Below are positions 1-8,612 of a stretch of DNA of 64,000 nt, piece by piece. How positions within the stretch are numbered: position 1 is the stretch's first letter; each line of letters starts with the position of its first letter. The notes under the pieces were generated by a model. It had not been told where the DNA came from, made no database searches, and worked only from the letters and a program-made list of their open reading frames with translations. The position numbers and the translations under genes are program-made. Source of the DNA: JAXMEQ01 sp046348225 (GTDB lineage Bacteria; Pseudomonadota; Gammaproteobacteria; Burkholderiales; Burkholderiaceae_C); NCBI GenBank assembly GCA_046348225.1, contig JAXMEQ010000012.1, positions 1 to 64,000 on the forward strand. Direction: 5' to 3'.

Positions 1-837
1 AGCGACATCCTGACCGTGCCCGACGCCATGGGCCTGGGCCTGAGCTTCGCGCTGGGCGAAGGCCCGAAGTTCGCGTCGCCCGTGCGTGACGAGGCGGCCG
101 TGAAGGCGCTGCAGGTGCCCGACATGAACAAGCTCAAGTACGTGTTCGACGCAGTCACCTCGATCCGCCGCGCGCTCAACGGCCGGGTGCCGCTGATCGG
201 CTTCTCGGGCAGCCCCTGGACGCTGGCCTGCTACATGGTGGAAGGCGCCGGCTCCGACGACTACCGCCTGGTCAAGAGCATGCTCTATGGCCGCCCTGAC
301 CTGATGCACCACATGCTGGCCATCAACGCCGACGCCGTGGCCGCCTACCTGAACGCGCAGATCGAAGCCGGCGCCCAGGCCGTGATGATTTTCGACAGCT
401 GGGGCGGCGTGCTGGCCGACGGCGCCTTCCAGGCCTTCAGCCTGGCCTACACCGCGCGCGTGCTGGCCCAACTCAAGCGCGAACACGACGGCGTGAAGAT
501 TCCGCGCATCGTCTTCACCAAGGGCGGTGGCCCCTGGCTCAAGGACATGGCGCCGCTGGACTGCGAGGTGCTGGGCCTGGACTGGACGGCCAACCTTACC
601 CAGGCCCGGGCCCTGGTGGGCGGCAGCAAGGCGCTGCAGGGCAACCTCGACCCGAACGTGCTGTTTGCCCCGCCGGACGCGATCCGCGCCGAGGTGGTCA
701 AGGTGCTGGAGGCCTATGGCCCGGGCGCCGGCCACATCTTCAACCTCGGCCACGGCATCAGCCAGCACACACCGCCGGAACATGTGTCGGTGCTGGTGGA
801 CGAAGTGCATGCCCATTCACGCCGGATGCGCGGGTAG
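1..837 (+). CDS. hemE: Uroporphyrinogen decarboxylase, C-terminal part (5' end outside window)
   Basis: HemE decarboxylates the four acetate side chains of uroporphyrinogen III to give coproporphyrinogen III in cytosolic haem/tetrapyrrole synthesis. The frame is open from base 1. The first visible residues, SDILTVPDAMGLGL, match the conserved internal SDIL(T/V)PDAMG block of HemE, so about the first 80 residues lie upstream of the window. GFSGSPWTLACYMVEG and the C-terminal FNLGHGI block, both strongly conserved in the family, are present. The GTG at 16 is internal and not a start. The stop is at 835-837. A 370-bp gap separates it from priA, so the two are probably transcribed independently. 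Confidence 0.97.
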   Translation, partial: SDILTVPDAMGLGLSFALGEGPKFASPVRDEAAVKALQVPDMNKLKYVFDAVTSIRRALNGRVPLIGFSGSPWTLACYMVEGAGSDDYRLVKSMLYGRPDLMHHMLAINADAVAAYLNAQIEAGAQAVMIFDSWGGVLADGAFQAFSLAYTARVLAQLKREHDGVKIPRIVFTKGGGPWLKDMAPLDCEVLGLDWTANLTQARALVGGSKALQGNLDPNVLFAPPDAIRAEVVKVLEAYGPGAGHIFNLGHGISQHTPPEHVSVLVDEVHAHSRRMRG

Positions 838-1207
838 AACCTGCTGTCACACGGCCGTCATCAGGGTGTTCCCTAGGTCCAACGGTTTGCAAAAACTTTG
901 CCAGCGCGCTTGACTTATGCACAAAAGTTGTGCTGCGGCGCGCAAAAAATCTAAGCCCCAAGGCACTGTTGCTATAAAACCAATAGCGCCCGCAAGTTGT
1001 TGATTCATAAGGGTTTGTGAGTTTGCTTTTTTTGCAGGCAATTCAGCCAAAGCCTTGATTTTCAAGGCCTCGCGGCGACTCAGGGCAGGATATCAACAAA
1101 GTTATCCACAGAAACTCTGGATCATTGGCAAATCACTTTGGAATCAATCACTTACTGCCGCTTTCGCTAGTTGACCTTAAGAAAAATACCTAAGCGAACC
1201 CTGTTTC
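838..1207. other. 370-bp intergenic region hemE-priA with one perfect DnaA box
   Basis: No convincing gene is present. The stretch is clearly more AT-rich than its neighbours. It holds an inverted repeat GCACAA-N3-TTGTGC (919-933), one copy of the dispersed GCTAT-N7-ATAGC element (palindrome 971-987, probable tail on its left) and the 9-mer TTATCCACA (1102-1110), identical to the DnaA-box consensus. The priA promoter probably lies in the right-hand part, where TTGACC occurs at 1171-1176, but I could not pair it with a good -10. I see no clear terminator after hemE. Confidence 0.6.
939..987 (-). repeat. Dispersed GCTAT-N7-ATAGC element, intergenic copy
   Basis: The 17-bp palindrome GCTATAAAACCAATAGC is at 971-987. 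The orientation is uncertain. Read on the minus strand, the palindrome is followed by a tail with GGCTTAGATTTTTTGC (complement of 942-957), which resembles the AGCC...TTTTG end of other copies in the window. Read on the plus strand, the tail match is poorer. This is one of two copies that do not lie inside an open frame. Confidence 0.6.
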
Positions 1208-3283
1208 ATGTCGCATCGCCTTGCCGTCCTGGTTGCGTCACCGGCCCACAGCTCGATCCGCGGGCCACTGAGCTATCGAAGTGAGCTTCCACTCGCGCCC
1301 GGTACGCTGGTGCGCGTGCCCTTGGGGCGTCGCGAGGTACTGGGACTGGTGTGGGATGCCGCCGTGGACGACGACGCCGGGCGGCTGGCGATGGAAGACA
1401 AGCCGGTGGCTGCGGTGCTGGAGGGCATTGCACCCCTCGCGCCGACCTGGCGACAACTGGTTACTTTTTCAGCGAACTATTACCAGCGCAGCCTGGGCGA
1501 GGTGGCGCTGGCCGCCTTGCCGCCCCAGCTACGCGACCTGACCGGCGTGCAGCTGGCGCGCCGGCTCAAGCGCCGCGGCGACGCCACCGCACCGGCGCCT
1601 GCCCCGGCGGCGACCGACCTCACGCCCGACCTCACGCCCGGCCACGACGCTACGCCCGAGCAGGCGCAGGCCCTGGCGCAGTTCGAGGCCCATGCAGGGC
1701 CCTTCCTGCTGTACGGCGCCACCGGCAGCGGCAAGACCGAGGTCTACCTGCGCGCGGTGCAGGCCCTGCTGGCGCGGGCGCCGCAGGCCCAGGCGCTGGT
1801 GATGGTGCCCGAGATCAACCTCACGCCGCAGCTCGAGGCACGCTTCGTGGCGCGCTTCGGTGCCGACGCCGTGGTGTCACTGCACAGCGGCATGACCCAC
1901 CCGCAACGGCTCAAGGCCTGGCTGGCCGCCCACACCGGTGCGGCGCGCATTGTGCTGGGCACGCGCATGGCCGTGTTCGCGTCCATGCCGGCACTGGGCC
2001 TGATCGTGGTGGACGAGGAACACGACCCCAGCTACAAGCAGCAGGAGGGCGCGCGTTACTCGGCGCGCGACCTGGCCGTGTACCGCGGCAAGCTGGAAGG
2101 CGCCAAGGTGCTGCTGGGTTCGGCCACGCCGTCACTGGAGAGCTGGCAGGCCTGCGAGAAGGGCCGCTACCAGCGCCTGGCCATGCCCTCGCGCATCGGC
2201 GCGGGGCGGCTGCCGGCGGTGCGGCTGGTGGACATGAACCTGCAGCCCAAAAAGGCGGTGTTCTCGGTGCAGCTGCTGGACGCCATCCGCCAGCGGCTGG
2301 CGCGCGGCGAACAGTCGCTGGTGTTCCTGAACCGGCGCGGCTACGCACCGGTGCTGGCCTGCACCGCCTGCGACTGGAAGAGCGAATGCCCGCACTGCAG
2401 CGCCTACCGGGTGTTCCACAAGATCGACCGCACGCTGCGCTGCCACCACTGCGGCTTCACCGAAAGGGTGCCGCGGGCCTGCCCGTCATGCGGCAACGTG
2501 GACATCGCGCCGCTGGGCCGCGGCACCGAGCGGCTGGAAGAACACCTGGCCGAGCTGCTGGCCGACGCGCGCAATGCCCAGGGGCAGCCAGTGCGCATCG
2601 CGCGCATGGACGCCGACAGCACGCGGCTGAAGGGCGCGCTGGAAAGCCAGCTCGCGCAGGTGCATGCGGGCGAAGTGGATGTGCTGGTGGGCACGCAGAT
2701 GATCACCAAGGGCCACGACTTCCGGCGCATCACGCTGGTGGCCGCGATCAACGCCGACTCGGCGCTGTTCTCCAGCGACTTCCGCGCCCCCGAGCGGCTG
2801 TTCAGCCTGCTGATGCAGGCGGCCGGCCGCGCCGGCCGCGACGCCGCCCAGGCCGGCGCCAGCGAGATGTGGGTGCAGACCTGGCACCCCACCCACCCGC
2901 TGTTTGCGGCCCTGCGCCAGCACGACTACCCGGCGTTTGCGCGCCAGCAGCTGGCCGAGCGCGAGCAGGCCGCCATGCCGCCATTCGGCTTCCAGGCGCT
3001 GGTGCGGGCCGAGGCCCGCACCCAGGAGGCAGCCCAGGCCTTCCTGAACGCGGCCAGCGCCGCGGCCGCCGGGGTGGAAGCCCACGACCAGGTCACGCTG
3101 TACTCGGCGGTGCCGATGAGCGTGCAGCGGGTGGCCAATGTGGAACGCGCCCAGATGTTGATCGAAAGCAGCTCGCGCACGGCACTGCAGCGCTTTCTGG
3201 CCGGCTGGCACGAGGTGCTGCAGGCCACGAAGGAGAAAGGCCTGATCCGCTGGGCGGTGGACGTCGACCCGCTAGCGGTCTGA
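1208..3283 (+). CDS. priA: Primosomal protein N' (replication restart helicase)
   Basis: PriA is the 3'-5' superfamily 2 DNA helicase that recognises abandoned forks and D-loops and reloads the replicative helicase. An N-terminal 3'BD-like region is followed by Walker A GATGSGKT (about residues 170-177), the DEEHD Walker B box (about 268-272) and a cysteine-rich zinc-binding segment with four CxxC pairs (about 384-430). The C-terminal helicase domain carries MQAAGRAGR. At 691 aa it is slightly shorter than the E. coli protein (732). The linker near residue 138 has a small tandem DLTPDLTPG repeat. The 3' end overlaps the convergent rsmI by 12 bp. Confidence 0.97.
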   Translation: MSHRLAVLVASPAHSSIRGPLSYRSELPLAPGTLVRVPLGRREVLGLVWDAAVDDDAGRLAMEDKPVAAVLEGIAPLAPTWRQLVTFSANYYQRSLGEVALAALPPQLRDLTGVQLARRLKRRGDATAPAPAPAATDLTPDLTPGHDATPEQAQALAQFEAHAGPFLLYGATGSGKTEVYLRAVQALLARAPQAQALVMVPEINLTPQLEARFVARFGADAVVSLHSGMTHPQRLKAWLAAHTGAARIVLGTRMAVFASMPALGLIVVDEEHDPSYKQQEGARYSARDLAVYRGKLEGAKVLLGSATPSLESWQACEKGRYQRLAMPSRIGAGRLPAVRLVDMNLQPKKAVFSVQLLDAIRQRLARGEQSLVFLNRRGYAPVLACTACDWKSECPHCSAYRVFHKIDRTLRCHHCGFTERVPRACPSCGNVDIAPLGRGTERLEEHLAELLADARNAQGQPVRIARMDADSTRLKGALESQLAQVHAGEVDVLVGTQMITKGHDFRRITLVAAINADSALFSSDFRAPERLFSLLMQAAGRAGRDAAQAGASEMWVQTWHPTHPLFAALRQHDYPAFARQQLAEREQAAMPPFGFQALVRAEARTQEAAQAFLNAASAAAAGVEAHDQVTLYSAVPMSVQRVANVERAQMLIESSSRTALQRFLAGWHEVLQATKEKGLIRWAVDVDPLAV

Positions 3284-4183
3284 CGCCTTGCGCAGCTGCA
3301 AGGCGGATTCGTAGAGCGCGTTGCGGCTGCCGCCGGTGATGTCGGCGGCGAGCTTGACGGCGGTCTTGAGCGGCAGCTCCTTGAGCAGCAGCGCCAGCAC
3401 CCGCTCGCCGTCGTCGGCCGCAGCGGCCACGGGCACGGCGTGCAGCACCACGGCAAACTCGCCCCGGCTGCGCTGCGCGTCGGCGGCCAGCCAGGCGGGC
3501 AAGACGGCGCAGGTGAGGGTGGCAATTTCTTCAAACTGCTTGGTGATCTCGCGCGCCAGCGTGACCGGGCGATCCGCGAGCGGCACCAGCGCCTGGGCCA
3601 GCGCCTCGATGCGGTGCGGCGCCTCCAGCAGCACCACGGCGCGCGACTCGGTTGCGAGCGTCTGCACGGCCGCGTCGCGCTCGCCCGCCTTCGCAGGCAG
3701 AAAGCCGGCAAAGACGAAGCCACTGCTGTCGGCCACGCTGCCGGCCACGCTGAGCGCGGCGGTGATGCTGCTCGCGCCGGGCAGCGGCACGGTGCGCAGG
3801 CCGGCCGCCTGCACCGCCGCCACCAGGCGCGCGCCCGGGTCGCTGACGGCCGGGGTGCCGGCGTCGCTGGCATAGGCCACGCGCTGGCCGGCGCGCAAAC
3901 GCTCCACCACCGCCTGCGCGGCCTCGGCCTCGTTGTGCTGGTGCACCGCCAGCAATTGCCCGGCGGGCTTGTCGATGCCATAGGCGCGCAACAGGGCCTG
4001 GGTGTGGCGGGTGTCTTCACAGGCCACGGTGTCGGCCAGCTGCAGCAGGTGCAACGCACGCAGGCTGATGTCGGCGAGGTTGCCGATGGGGGTGGCCACG
4101 ACGTACAGCGCACCTTGCGGATAATGCTGCGAAGCCGCCGCGTCGCGCGCGGCCGTCAGGGCAGAAGCATAAGAAGCGCTCAA
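3272..4183 (-). CDS. rsmI: 16S rRNA (cytidine(1402)-2'-O)-methyltransferase
   Basis: RsmI methylates the ribose of C1402 in the decoding centre of 16S rRNA, using SAM. The tetrapyrrole-methylase fold is recognisable from YVVATPIGNLADISLRAL near the N-terminus, CEDTRHT, SDAGTPAVSDPG and LPGASSITAALSVAG. No ATG precedes the conserved N-terminus in frame; the proposed start is the TTG at 4181-4183, giving 303 aa. A shorter form cannot be excluded. The start abuts the ATG of divergent yraN: both codons use base 4183, so each promoter must lie inside the other gene. The gene ends convergently inside priA. Confidence 0.93.
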   Translation of the reverse strand: MSASYASALTAARDAAASQHYPQGALYVVATPIGNLADISLRALHLLQLADTVACEDTRHTQALLRAYGIDKPAGQLLAVHQHNEAEAAQAVVERLRAGQRVAYASDAGTPAVSDPGARLVAAVQAAGLRTVPLPGASSITAALSVAGSVADSSGFVFAGFLPAKAGERDAAVQTLATESRAVVLLEAPHRIEALAQALVPLADRPVTLAREITKQFEEIATLTCAVLPAWLAADAQRSRGEFAVVLHAVPVAAAADDGERVLALLLKELPLKTAVKLAADITGGSRNALYESALQLRKASDR

Positions 4184-4569
4184 TGGATTTCCTCAAGCCA
4201 ACGCCAACCACCAAGCAACGCGGCGACGCGGCCGAAGACCGCGCCCTGGCGCACCTGCAGGCCGCGGGCTTGCGGCTGGTGACGCGCAATTATCGGACGC
4301 CGGGGCGTGGCGGCGGCGAGATCGACCTGGTGATGCGCGCACCTGACGGGACGCTGGTGTTTGTGGAAGTGCGCCAGCGCGCCAGCCGCTCGCATGGCGG
4401 CGCGGGCGCCAGCATCGGCGGCGTGAAGCAGCGGCGCATCATTTTTGCGGCCCGGCACTACATTGCGCGACTGGCCAGCCCACCGCCCTGCCGCTTTGAC
4501 GTGGTGCTGCTGGAAGGCGACGAAACCCAGTGGCTCCAGGCCGCATTTGACGCCTCTGGCGCGGCCTGA
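4183..4569 (+). CDS. yraN: UPF0102 / YraN family protein, nuclease-like fold
   Basis: YraN proteins have a restriction-endonuclease-like fold of uncertain cellular function. The family motif is visible: RTPGRGGGEIDLVMRAPDG, then VFVEVRQR. The usual lysine of the EVK active-site-like strand is arginine here (EVR). At 128 aa it has the family length. It is followed by diaA and dolP in the same order as the E. coli yraN-diaA-yraP cluster, which supports the assignment. Its ATG overlaps the start codon of the divergent rsmI, and the ribosome-binding site is weak. Confidence 0.9.
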   Translation: MDFLKPTPTTKQRGDAAEDRALAHLQAAGLRLVTRNYRTPGRGGGEIDLVMRAPDGTLVFVEVRQRASRSHGGAGASIGGVKQRRIIFAARHYIARLASPPPCRFDVVLLEGDETQWLQAAFDASGAA

Positions 4570-4613
4570 GCCGCTACACCCGGTTGCAGGAGCGGCGGTT
4601 ATCATCGCCTCCC

Positions 4614-5213
4614 ATGCTCGAGCAACGCATCCAACAGCATTTCATTGACAGCGCCGACCTGAAGTACCAGGCCGCGCAGACCCTGAGCAAGCCGATTGCC
4701 GCCGCGGTGCAGGCCATCCTGGCCTGCGTCACCAGCGGTGGCAAGGTGCTGGCCTGCGGCAACGGCGGCTCGGCCGCAGACGCCCAGCATTTCTCGGCCG
4801 AGTTCGTGGGGCGGTTCGAGCGCGAGCGGCCCGAGCTGGGCGCGATTGCGCTCACCACCGACAGCTCCATCCTGACGGCGATTGCCAACGACTACGACTA
4901 CAACGTGATCTTCGCCAAACAGGTGCGCGCGCTGGGCCAGGCTGGCGACGTGCTGCTGGCGCTGTCCACGAGCGGCAACTCGGCCAACGTGCTGGCCGCC
5001 ATTGAAGCCGCGCACCAGCGCGAGATGACGGTGGTGGCCCTGACCGGGCGCGGCGGCGGCCGGATCGGCCAGGCGCTGCGCGAAACCGACGTTCACATCT
5101 GCGTGCCGCACGAACGTACGGCCCGCATCCAGGAAGTCCACATCCTTGCGCTGCACTGCATCTGCGATGGCGTGGACACCCAGCTTCTCGGCGAACAGGA
5201 AAACCCGACATGA
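4614..5213 (+). CDS. diaA: SIS-domain protein, DnaA initiator-associating / phosphoheptose isomerase type
   Basis: This is a 199-aa single SIS-domain protein. It carries the sugar-phosphate-binding signature CGNGGSAADAQHFSAE, then LALSTSGNSANV and the C-terminal EVHILALHCICD helix shared by GmhA and DiaA. The two families are close. The order yraN-(this)-BON lipoprotein is the E. coli yraN-diaA-dolP order, so DiaA, which binds DnaA and promotes timely initiation, is the better guess. GmhA (sedoheptulose-7-phosphate isomerase) remains possible. The start is the ATG at 4614; an in-frame upstream extension has no family support. The stop overlaps the next gene by four bases. Confidence 0.85.
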   Translation: MLEQRIQQHFIDSADLKYQAAQTLSKPIAAAVQAILACVTSGGKVLACGNGGSAADAQHFSAEFVGRFERERPELGAIALTTDSSILTAIANDYDYNVIFAKQVRALGQAGDVLLALSTSGNSANVLAAIEAAHQREMTVVALTGRGGGRIGQALRETDVHICVPHERTARIQEVHILALHCICDGVDTQLLGEQENPT

Positions 5214-5863
5214 CCCAACTCCACCGCAAACTGCTGTTGTCCCTGCTGGCCGCCGGCGCCCTGGCCGGCACCCTGAGCGCCTGTGCGCCGCTGATCGTCG
5301 GCGGCGCCGTGGTGGGCGGACTGGTGGCCACCGACCGCCGCACCTCGGGTGCGCAACTGGAAGACGAAGGCATCGAGCTGCGCGCCGCCAGCCGCGTGCG
5401 CGAGGCGCTGGGCGACCGTGCCCATGTCAACCTGACCAGCTACAACCGCCAGGTGCTGCTGACGGGCGAAGTTCCGAGCGAGCAGGCCAAACAGCAGGTG
5501 GAGCAGATCGTCAGCCGGGTGGAGAACGTGCGCGCCATCGTCAACGAGCTGGCCGTCATGGGCAACTCCACGCTGGGCCAGCGCTCGTCGGACACGCTGG
5601 TCACGGGCAAGGTACGCGCGTCGCTGGTGGATGCCAAGGACCTGTATGCCAACGCCTTCAAGGTGGTCACCGAGCGTGGCACCACCTACCTGATGGGCCG
5701 CGTGACCCAGCGCGAAGCCGACCGTGCCACCGCCATCGCGCGCACCGTGGGCGGTGTGCAGAAGGTGGTGCGGATTTTCGAACTGATCAGCGAGCAGGAA
5801 CTGCAGCAGATGCTGCCGCAGGCACCCAAGCCGGCGCAGGGCGCCAGCGCCCCGCGCAGCTGA
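5210..5863 (+). CDS. dolP: BON-domain outer-membrane lipoprotein (YraP/DolP)
   Basis: A type II signal peptide ends at LSAC with lipidated Cys25. Two BON domains follow (about residues 55-125 and 130-195), each with the family pattern of a short hydrophobic strand, a glycine and a helix: VLLTGEVPSEQAKQQVEQIV and YLMGRVTQREADRATAI. DolP binds anionic phospholipids at the inner face of the outer membrane and supports envelope integrity. The ATG overlaps the diaA stop (ATGA), so translational coupling is likely. The stop lies 15 bp from the stop of the convergent dehydrogenase gene. Confidence 0.9.
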   Translation: MTQLHRKLLLSLLAAGALAGTLSACAPLIVGGAVVGGLVATDRRTSGAQLEDEGIELRAASRVREALGDRAHVNLTSYNRQVLLTGEVPSEQAKQQVEQIVSRVENVRAIVNELAVMGNSTLGQRSSDTLVTGKVRASLVDAKDLYANAFKVVTERGTTYLMGRVTQREADRATAIARTVGGVQKVVRIFELISEQELQQMLPQAPKPAQGASAPRS

Positions 5864-5878
5864 ACCGCCTCCGGGGCC

Positions 5879-6781
5879 CTATTTCAGCCGGGTGATCAGG
5901 CTGGACGTGTCCCAGCGCTGGCCGCCTTCTGCCTGCACATCGGCATAGAACTGGTCCACCAGGGCCGTGACAGGCAGCCGGGCACCATTGCGCTTGGCCT
6001 CGTCCAGCACCAGGCCGAGGTCCTTGCGCATCCAGTCCACGGCAAAGCCGAAGTCGAACTTGCCGGCAATCATGGTCTTGCCTCGGTTGTCCATCTGCCA
6101 GCTCTGGGCGGCGCCCTTGCCAATGACTTCGAGCACTTTCTCCATGTCCAGCCCGGCCTTCTGGCCAAACGCAATGGCCTCGCTCAGGCCCTGCACCAGC
6201 CCGGCGATGCAGATCTGGTTGACCATCTTGGCCAGCTGGCCGGAACCGGCATCCCCCAGCAGCGTCACAGCCCGCGAGAACGCCATGGCCACCGGCCGGG
6301 CGGCGTCAAACGCGGCCGCGTCGCCACCGCACATGACGGTGAGCAGCCCGTTCTGGGCCCCGGCCTGGCCGCCGGATACCGGGGCATCCACAAAGTGCAG
6401 GCCCAGGTTTTTGGCAGCGGCATACAGCTCACGCGCCACATCCGCCGAGGCGGTGGTGTGGTCGACAAAGATGGCGCCCGGCTTCATGCCGGCAAAGGCC
6501 CCGTCGGCGCCGAGCGTGACCGAGCGCAGGTCGTCGTCGTTGCCGACGCAGCAGAACACGATGTCGGCGGCCGAAGCGGCCTCGCGCGGTGTGGCGGCCG
6601 CCTTGCCCTTGAACTCGGCCACCCAGGCCTGGGCCTTGGCGGCGCTGCGGTTGTAGACGGTGACGTCGTGGCCGGCCAGGGCCAGGTGCCCGGCCATGGG
6701 CAGCCCCATGACGCCAAGGCCGAGAAACGCGACGCGGCGCGAAGGGGCGGATTCGTAGGTTTTGGGGTTGGTACTGCTCAT
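5879..6781 (-). CDS. NAD(P)-dependent 3-hydroxyisobutyrate / tartronate-semialdehyde reductase family protein
   Basis: The 300-aa protein has the beta-hydroxyacid dehydrogenase layout. The N-terminal Rossmann motif is FLGLGVMGLPMAGHL, the substrate loop is VDAPVSGGQAGAQNG, and KMVNQ carries the catalytic lysine. The family interconverts hydroxy acids and semialdehydes: GarR/GlxR reduce tartronate semialdehyde and MmsB oxidises 3-hydroxyisobutyrate. Nothing nearby fixes the substrate. The start is the ATG at 6781 with AGGA just upstream; 29 extra in-frame residues before it look non-coding. It probably shares a transcript with the tautomerase gene 31 bp upstream. Confidence 0.85.
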   Translation of the reverse strand: MSSTNPKTYESAPSRRVAFLGLGVMGLPMAGHLALAGHDVTVYNRSAAKAQAWVAEFKGKAAATPREAASAADIVFCCVGNDDDLRSVTLGADGAFAGMKPGAIFVDHTTASADVARELYAAAKNLGLHFVDAPVSGGQAGAQNGLLTVMCGGDAAAFDAARPVAMAFSRAVTLLGDAGSGQLAKMVNQICIAGLVQGLSEAIAFGQKAGLDMEKVLEVIGKGAAQSWQMDNRGKTMIAGKFDFGFAVDWMRKDLGLVLDEAKRNGARLPVTALVDQFYADVQAEGGQRWDTSSLITRLK

Positions 6782-6812
6782 GGAAATCCTCGGGTGGTAT
6801 GACAACCCGATT

Positions 6813-7220
6813 CTAGGAGGCCGGGCGTTCCCGGTCTGCCACGGCGTAATGCGCGACCCCGCCGCCAAAGGACCAGTTCTCGCGCAGCGTTTCCACGAGG
6901 TTGATCAGTACATCGTCGGCCAGGAATCCGGTCTCGCGCGCGGCGTCGCGTGCCACCTGCGCGTAGAAGGCCTCCTTGCGCCCGACGGTACGTCCCGGCG
7001 CCAGGAACACCTGGATGAAGGCGACCCGGTCCGAATGCCGCACGCCCAGGTATTCCGGCGTGCACACGATCTCGTCCGGCGCGCGGCGCGAGATCAGCTG
7101 GAACAGGTCGTCGGGCGGGACAGTGAACTGCTCGACCAGGGCCCTGTGCACGGCCTGGGACAGCGCCGCGGCCTCGGTGCGGGACGTGGCAGCGGGAGTG
7201 TCGATTCGAACGAGGGGCAT
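6813..7220 (-). CDS. Tautomerase family protein
   Basis: From the ATG at 7220 the protein begins MPLVRIDTPA. Proline in position 2 becomes the catalytic amino-terminal base after methionine removal, as in 4-oxalocrotonate-type tautomerases, and this fixes the start. At 135 aa the protein is longer than a 4-OT monomer (about 62 aa), like the fused or MSAD-like branches. It ends at the rightward edge of the reductase gene region and may be co-transcribed with it. The substrate is unknown. Confidence 0.8.
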   Translation of the reverse strand: MPLVRIDTPAATSRTEAAALSQAVHRALVEQFTVPPDDLFQLISRRAPDEIVCTPEYLGVRHSDRVAFIQVFLAPGRTVGRKEAFYAQVARDAARETGFLADDVLINLVETLRENWSFGGGVAHYAVADRERPAS

Positions 7221-7322
7221 CGGTTTCTCCAGGGGGTTGCGGGAGAAACCGACTTTGCCCGGCCAGCCAGCGGGCGGAAACCACCGGGGCGGCAAAACGC
7301 CTTTGCGCCCTGCGCAAGGGCT

Positions 7323-8459
7323 TCAGACGATGGACAGGTGTTCGGTACCGGAGGCCAGGTCCTGGTTCTTGGCGCGCTGGCTGTTGAGCTTGATCTGCAG
7401 CCGCAGGTCGTTCACCGAGTCGGCGTTGCGCAGCGCGTCCTCGTAGGTGATGAGGTTGTTCTCATAGGCGTCAAACAGCGCCTGGTCGAAGGTCTGCATG
7501 CCCAGGTTGCGGCTCTTCTTCATGATTTCCTTGATCTCGGAAACCTCGCCCTTGAAGATCATGTCGGAGATCAGCGGGCTGTTGAGCATGATTTCCACCG
7601 CCGCCTGGCGGCCCTTGCCGTCCTGCTTGGGCACCAGCCGCTGCGAGATCATGGCCTTGAGGTTGAGCGACAGGTCCATCAGCAGCTGCGCGCGCCGCTC
7701 CTCGGGGAAGAAGTTGATCACCCGGTCCAGCGCCTGGTTGGCGCTGTTGGCGTGCAGCGTGGCCAGGCACAGGTGGCCGGTTTCGGCGAACGCGATGGCG
7801 TGTTCCATGGTTTCGCGGTCGCGGATTTCACCCATCAGGATCACGTCGGGTGCCTGACGCAGCGTGTTCTTGAGTGCCGCTTCCCAGCTGTCGGTGTCCA
7901 GCCCCACTTCACGCTGGGTCACCACGCAGTTCTTGTGCGGGTGCACGAATTCCACCGGGTCCTCGATGGTGATGATATGGCCGTAGGAGTTTTCGTTGCG
8001 CCAGTCCACCATGGCCGCCAGCGTGGTGGACTTGCCCGAGCCCGTGGCGCCCACCAGGATGGTCAGGCCGCGCTTGGTCATCACCACTTCCTTGAGCACC
8101 TGGGGCACGCCCAGGCCGTCGATGGTGGGCAGGACTTGCGGAATCACCCGCAGCACCATGCCGACCTTGCCCTGCTGCACGAACGCATTGACCCGGAAAC
8201 GGCCGATGCCGGGCGGCGAAATGGCGAAGTTGCATTCCTTGGTGCGCTCGAATTCCGAGGCCTGCTTGTCGTTCATGATCGAGCGCGCCAGCGACAGCGT
8301 GTGGGCGCCGGTCAGCGGTTGGGGCGAAACCTTGGTGACCTTGCCGTCCACCTTCATGGCGGGCGGGAAGTCGCCGGTGATGAACAGGTCGCTGCCGTTG
8401 CGGCTGACCATGAGCTTCAGCAGGTCGTTGATGAATTTTGTAGCCTGGTCGCGCTCCAT
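7323..8459 (-). CDS. pilU: Type IV pilus retraction ATPase PilU
   Basis: PilU is the PilT-dependent secretion-type ATPase that adds force to pilus retraction on the cytoplasmic side of the pilus base. The sequence has the Walker A GATGSGKST, the Asp box IIDPVEF-like EDPVEFVHPHKN, Walker B VILMGEIRDRETM and the His box TGHLCLATLHANSA. The C-terminal tail (after about residue 345) is longer than in PilT, as usual for PilU. It is 378 aa. It follows pilT in the same direction after a 153-bp gap filled largely by a GC-rich palindromic repeat. An AAGGAGG-type ribosome-binding site lies just upstream of its ATG. Confidence 0.96.
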   Translation of the reverse strand: MERDQATKFINDLLKLMVSRNGSDLFITGDFPPAMKVDGKVTKVSPQPLTGAHTLSLARSIMNDKQASEFERTKECNFAISPPGIGRFRVNAFVQQGKVGMVLRVIPQVLPTIDGLGVPQVLKEVVMTKRGLTILVGATGSGKSTTLAAMVDWRNENSYGHIITIEDPVEFVHPHKNCVVTQREVGLDTDSWEAALKNTLRQAPDVILMGEIRDRETMEHAIAFAETGHLCLATLHANSANQALDRVINFFPEERRAQLLMDLSLNLKAMISQRLVPKQDGKGRQAAVEIMLNSPLISDMIFKGEVSEIKEIMKKSRNLGMQTFDQALFDAYENNLITYEDALRNADSVNDLRLQIKLNSQRAKNQDLASGTEHLSIV

Positions 8460-8524
8460 GAGAGCACCTCCTTAACTTAAAGCAGATTCAGTGTGCCTGC
8501 GGCAATCTGTACCAGCAGCGCCGT

Positions 8525-8612
8525 GGAACCGGCTTTGCCGGGCCACTGGGGCCGCCCCCTGCAAGGGGGAGGCGTAGCGCACGCAGTGCGCGCAGCCTGG
8601 GGGTGTGCCATG
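8525..8612. repeat. GC-rich palindromic intercistronic element between pilT and pilU
   Basis: The gap between the pilT stop and the pilU promoter/RBS region contains several nested inverted repeats: GCGCACGCAGTGCGCGC near 8577, CCCCCTGCAAGGGGG near 8554, and CCGGCTTTGCCGG near 8529. The whole block reads like a REP-type or attenuator element rather than coding DNA. From memory, similar blocks (CCCCCTTGCAGGGGG with flanking GGCTxCG repeats) are common between genes in Comamonadaceae; I cannot verify that here. It may form a stable hairpin in the pilT-pilU mRNA. Confidence 0.6.

Noticed and set aside
1102..1110. Replication origin near priA
   Set aside because: Only one DnaA box, no dnaA/dnaN/parAB neighbours and no AT-rich unwinding element with box cluster.
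4614..5213. Lipopolysaccharide gmhA
   Set aside because: No heptose genes nearby; the yraN-diaA-dolP order fits DiaA better, although the families are close.
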